DNA of 9,079 nt from Firmicutes bacterium UBA1065 (GTDB lineage: Bacteria; Bacillota; Clostridia; Tissierellales; Sedimentibacteraceae): positions 1 to 9,079 of the forward strand of contig DCDC01000002.1 of assembly GCA_002316225.1 (NCBI GenBank), read 5' to 3'. Below are positions 7,063 through 9,079 of this stretch, piece by piece; position 1 is the stretch's first letter; each line of letters opens with the position of its first letter. Under the pieces are notes generated by a model. It was not told the DNA's origin. It did not search any database and saw only the letters and a list, made by a program, of their open reading frames with translations. Made by a program: the position numbers and the translations under genes.

Positions 7063-7136
7063 TTTGGGGACGGTTCTTTTTGTTCCCGGCGCCATTATGC
7101 CGTCTGAGTGTTAACAAAAAGAACCGTCCCCCAAAA
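7063..7136. repeat. Long inverted repeat (REP/MITE-like) upstream of alaS
   Basis: The left arm at 7063-7084 reads TTTGGGGACGGTTCTTTTTG and then TT. The right arm at 7113-7136 is its reverse complement, AACAAAAAGAACCGTCCCC and so on, with one extra C. That leaves about 22 paired bases around a 28-base loop containing a minor CGGC/GCCG stem (7087-7090 with 7099-7102). No transposase gene or obvious target-site duplication is present. From memory, GGGGACGGTTCTTTTTG ends occur as dispersed repeats in many Firmicute genomes, sometimes beside IS200-like/REP-associated tyrosine transposases; this is recollection. It could be a non-autonomous mobile element or an mRNA 3' hairpin for the Fe-S operon. 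Confidence 0.8.
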
Positions 7137-7151
7137 CTTGTGTGGGCTTAA

Positions 7152-7583
7152 TTAGTGTTGACAGTGAATTTCGTCATCCTCCGGTTTGTAGTTTTCCAAA
7201 CCTTTGATTACCTTGTTGTTTTTCTGTGCGTAATCATAAAGGGCTGATTTAACAGCCTGCTCTGCAAGAACCGAGCAGTGAATCTTTACGGGTGGCAGAC
7301 CTCCCAAAGCTTCCACCACAGCCTTGTTTGAAAGCCCTACTGCCTCATGAATGCTTTTTCCCTTTATCATCTCAGTGGCAATGCTTGATGAAGCAATTGC
7401 CGAGCCGCAGCCGAAGGTTTCGAATTTTACATCCTCTATTATTTCGTCTTTATTAATCTTAAGATATATTTTCATTATATCCCCGCACTTGGGGTTTCCT
7501 ACCTGGCCGACACCATCAGCATTTTCAATTCTGCCTACATTTCTTGGATTTCTGAAATGGTCCATTACAATTTCTGAATACAT
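7152..7583 (-). CDS. iscU: IscU/NifU-type iron-sulfur cluster scaffold protein
   Basis: A 143-residue scaffold on which [2Fe-2S] and [4Fe-4S] clusters are built with sulfur from the cysteine desulfurase. The three conserved cluster cysteines are C33 (GNPKCGD, with the conserved D35), C59 (FGCGSAIASSS) and C103 (KIHCSVLAEQA). LPPVK at 96-100, just before C103, is the motif recognised by the HscA chaperone in proteobacterial ISC systems, so it is of IscU rather than SufU type. The tail ends EIHCQH, adding a fourth cysteine (C141) flanked by histidines H140 and H143. The ATG is preceded by GGAG with good spacing, 18 bases after the desulfurase gene. It is the last gene of the iscR-nifS-iscU unit; alaS follows after a 173-base gap with its own promoter. 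Confidence 0.94.
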   Translation of the reverse strand: MYSEIVMDHFRNPRNVGRIENADGVGQVGNPKCGDIMKIYLKINKDEIIEDVKFETFGCGSAIASSSIATEMIKGKSIHEAVGLSNKAVVEALGGLPPVKIHCSVLAEQAVKSALYDYAQKNNKVIKGLENYKPEDDEIHCQH

Positions 7584-7601
7584 TTTATCTTCTCCGTTAA
7601 T

Positions 7602-8789
7602 TTAATTTTTTTTCAAATCTTCGTCATTTTTTATGGGGGACATGGCCCTTAATTTTGCAATTATATTTTTCATTGTTTCTACGGTATAATCTATATCTTC
7701 TTCGGTTATTTCCTCACTCAGGGTAAAACGGATCGACCCGTGGGCTGTTCCGTGATCTAGTCCCGTTGCCAGCAATACATGTGACGGGTCCAGAGAACCT
7801 GATGTACATGCAGACCCGCTTGAAGCTGATATACCTTCCATATCCAGGAGCAGCAATATGGATTCGCCTTCCACATATTTAAATGAGAAGTTTACATTGT
7901 TGGGAAGTCTCCTGGTGGGATGACCGTTTAGGACCACATCGGGAATATTATTTTTTATTCCTTCAACGAGCCTGTTTCTGAGGGCTGTTAGTCTTTCGGC
8001 ACGCTCATCTAAATTTCGAGAAGCAATTTCGACAGCTTTCCCGAATCCTACTATATTCTGAACTCCTTCGGTACCGGCTCTCCTGCCTCTTTCCTGGCCG
8101 CCTCCATGAATAAAGTTATCGATTCTTGTTCCCTTTCTGATATACATGCCTCCAATGCCCTTAGGTCCGCCTAATTTATGGGCAGACATCGACATCAAAT
8201 CTATATTCAGCTTGTTAACATCAATCCTAATGCTTCCAAAAGCCTGAACGGCATCCACATGGAAGAGGATCCCGTGTTCTTTGGCGATTTTCCCTATTTC
8301 CTCGATAGGCTGTATGGTTCCTATTTCATTGTTGGCGTACATAACCGAAATCAGCATGGTTTCTGGTCTTATTGATTCCTTCAGCTGTTCCAGGTCCACG
8401 AGCCCGTACCTGTCAACATCCAGGTAAGTTGTTTCCACTCCGAATTTTTCTAAGTATTCGCAAGTATGAAGTATTGCGTGATGCTCAATTTTAGTTGTGA
8501 TTATGTGATTCTTTCCCTTGTTGAAATTTGCAAAAGCAACTCCCTTTAAAGCCCAGTTGTCAGATTCGGTACCTCCTGCCGTAAAATATATTTCTTTTTC
8601 ATCGGCATTTATAAAGTCTGCCAGTGTTTTTCTTGCCTTTTCTATGGCTTGCTTTGATTTTCTGCCCAATTCATATAATTGACTCGATGGATTTCCGTAC
8701 AGTTCATCAAAGTACTGTCTCATTTCATCAAGAACTTCTCTTTTCACCCTTGTGGTGGCAGCATTGTCAAGATAAAGCTTCTTGCTCAT
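7602..8789 (-). CDS. nifS: Cysteine desulfurase (NifS/IscS type)
   Basis: A PLP-dependent enzyme that converts cysteine to alanine and passes persulfide sulfur to IscU and tRNA-thiolation enzymes. The 395-residue length and YLDNAATT start (residues 6-13) are typical. Visible residues are H103 (IEHHAIL, expected to stack on PLP), D179/Q182 (HVDAVQ), the Schiff-base lysine K205 (SAHKLGGPKG) and the persulfide cysteine C328 in the flexible loop SSGSACTSGS, typical of group I enzymes. An ATG-equivalent frame extends 13 residues further upstream (8828), but the ATG at 8789 has GGAGGG at 8796-8801 and the right N-terminus. Its ATG overlaps the stop of the upstream regulator in an ATGA, implying coupled translation. 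Whether to name it nifS or iscS is convention; both fit. Confidence 0.96.
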   Translation of the reverse strand: MSKKLYLDNAATTRVKREVLDEMRQYFDELYGNPSSQLYELGRKSKQAIEKARKTLADFINADEKEIYFTAGGTESDNWALKGVAFANFNKGKNHIITTKIEHHAILHTCEYLEKFGVETTYLDVDRYGLVDLEQLKESIRPETMLISVMYANNEIGTIQPIEEIGKIAKEHGILFHVDAVQAFGSIRIDVNKLNIDLMSMSAHKLGGPKGIGGMYIRKGTRIDNFIHGGGQERGRRAGTEGVQNIVGFGKAVEIASRNLDERAERLTALRNRLVEGIKNNIPDVVLNGHPTRRLPNNVNFSFKYVEGESILLLLDMEGISASSGSACTSGSLDPSHVLLATGLDHGTAHGSIRFTLSEEITEEDIDYTVETMKNIIAKLRAMSPIKNDEDLKKN

Positions 8790-9079
8790 TTTCTTCCCTC
8801 CGATAGCATTTTTTTCTGTTCCTCGCACATATCAGCCAAGGTTATGTTGTCAATAACATCGTTAATACTTTTTTCAATCTTCTCAAATATGACTCTTGTA
8901 GCACATATTGATTCCCTGGAGCAAACTTCTTTATTTAAGCAATCAGAAGTTGTTATTTCTCCCTCAAGGGTTCTCAATATCATTCCGACGGTTATTTCCT
9001 CGGGGGGTTTTGCAAGAAGATATCCTCCCTGGGGTCCTCTCACCGTATCAATGTAGCCGCTTTTTTTTAATTTTGCAAA
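8786..9079 (-). CDS. iscR: Rrf2-family Fe-S regulator, IscR-like (5' end cut off by window)
   Basis: The C-terminal 97 residues of a Rrf2 winged-helix regulator; the frame is open to the window edge, starting FAKLKKSGYIDTVRGPQGGY, so the true start (about 50 residues earlier by family length) lies outside. An in-frame GTG at 9043 is internal and not the start. The VRGPQGGYLLAKP segment is the Rrf2 wing. Downstream, C-LNKEV-C-SRESI-C gives the C-x5-C-x5-C spacing that binds a [2Fe-2S] cluster in IscR. It is followed directly by the cysteine desulfurase gene with an ATGA overlap, so it likely senses cluster supply and represses this operon; the operator would lie outside the window. Confidence 0.92.
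   Translation of the reverse strand, partial: FAKLKKSGYIDTVRGPQGGYLLAKPPEEITVGMILRTLEGEITTSDCLNKEVCSRESICATRVIFEKIEKSINDVIDNITLADMCEEQKKMLSEGRK

Noticed and set aside
7063..7136. Inverted repeat as an intrinsic terminator of the iscR-nifS-iscU operon
   Set aside because: No T run follows the stem on the minus strand; the next bases are the alaS promoter. A role as a 3' hairpin remains possible, but it is not a standard terminator.

Overview
The window looks like a core-genome segment of an anaerobic, A+T-rich Firmicute of the Clostridia/Tissierellia type. This rests on gene order and on the proteins themselves: an IscR-type Rrf2 regulator, NifS/IscS, IscU, AlaS, IreB, RuvX, a DUF1292 protein, a Fur-family regulator and RNase J. 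A reductase with two ferredoxin-type [4Fe-4S] clusters also suggests anaerobic metabolism. Genus cannot be told from this sequence. All ten genes lie on the minus strand, so transcription runs from the high coordinates to the low ones. Coding density is high; no gene-free stretch exceeds about 175 bases, and there are no tRNAs, rRNAs, transposase genes or CRISPR arrays.

Layout in transcription order. (1) 9079-7152: a cut-off iscR-like gene, the cysteine desulfurase gene (joined by an ATGA stop/start overlap) and the IscU scaffold gene form an iron-sulfur cluster assembly operon. (2) 7151-6979: a gap with a 74-bp imperfect inverted repeat, followed by a consensus sigma-A promoter (TTGACA, 18 bases, TATAAT) for alaS. 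(3) 6978-4342: alaS, starting at GTG. (4) 4341-4188: a hairpin at the alaS stop, a three-tier 67-base palindromic element, then a second good promoter (TTGATT, 17 bases, TACAAT). (5) 4187-20: ireB, an aldo/keto reductase with a C-terminal ferredoxin domain, ruvX, a DUF1292 gene, fur and RNase J. From the reductase to RNase J the genes are tightly packed or overlapping.

How the genes may work together: the first operon makes Fe-S clusters from cysteine sulfur under likely IscR feedback. The rest are housekeeping genes for alanine charging, control of a Ser/Thr kinase pathway, Holliday junction or 16S rRNA end processing, metal-dependent regulation and RNA decay. The conserved neighbourhood alaS-ireB-ruvX-DUF1292 is interrupted only by the Fe-S aldo/keto reductase, which is the least ordinary gene here. 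The most interesting non-coding features are the two palindromic elements flanking alaS. I see no convincing undescribed multi-gene system; the window is mostly ordinary, with a few non-coding structures worth checking.
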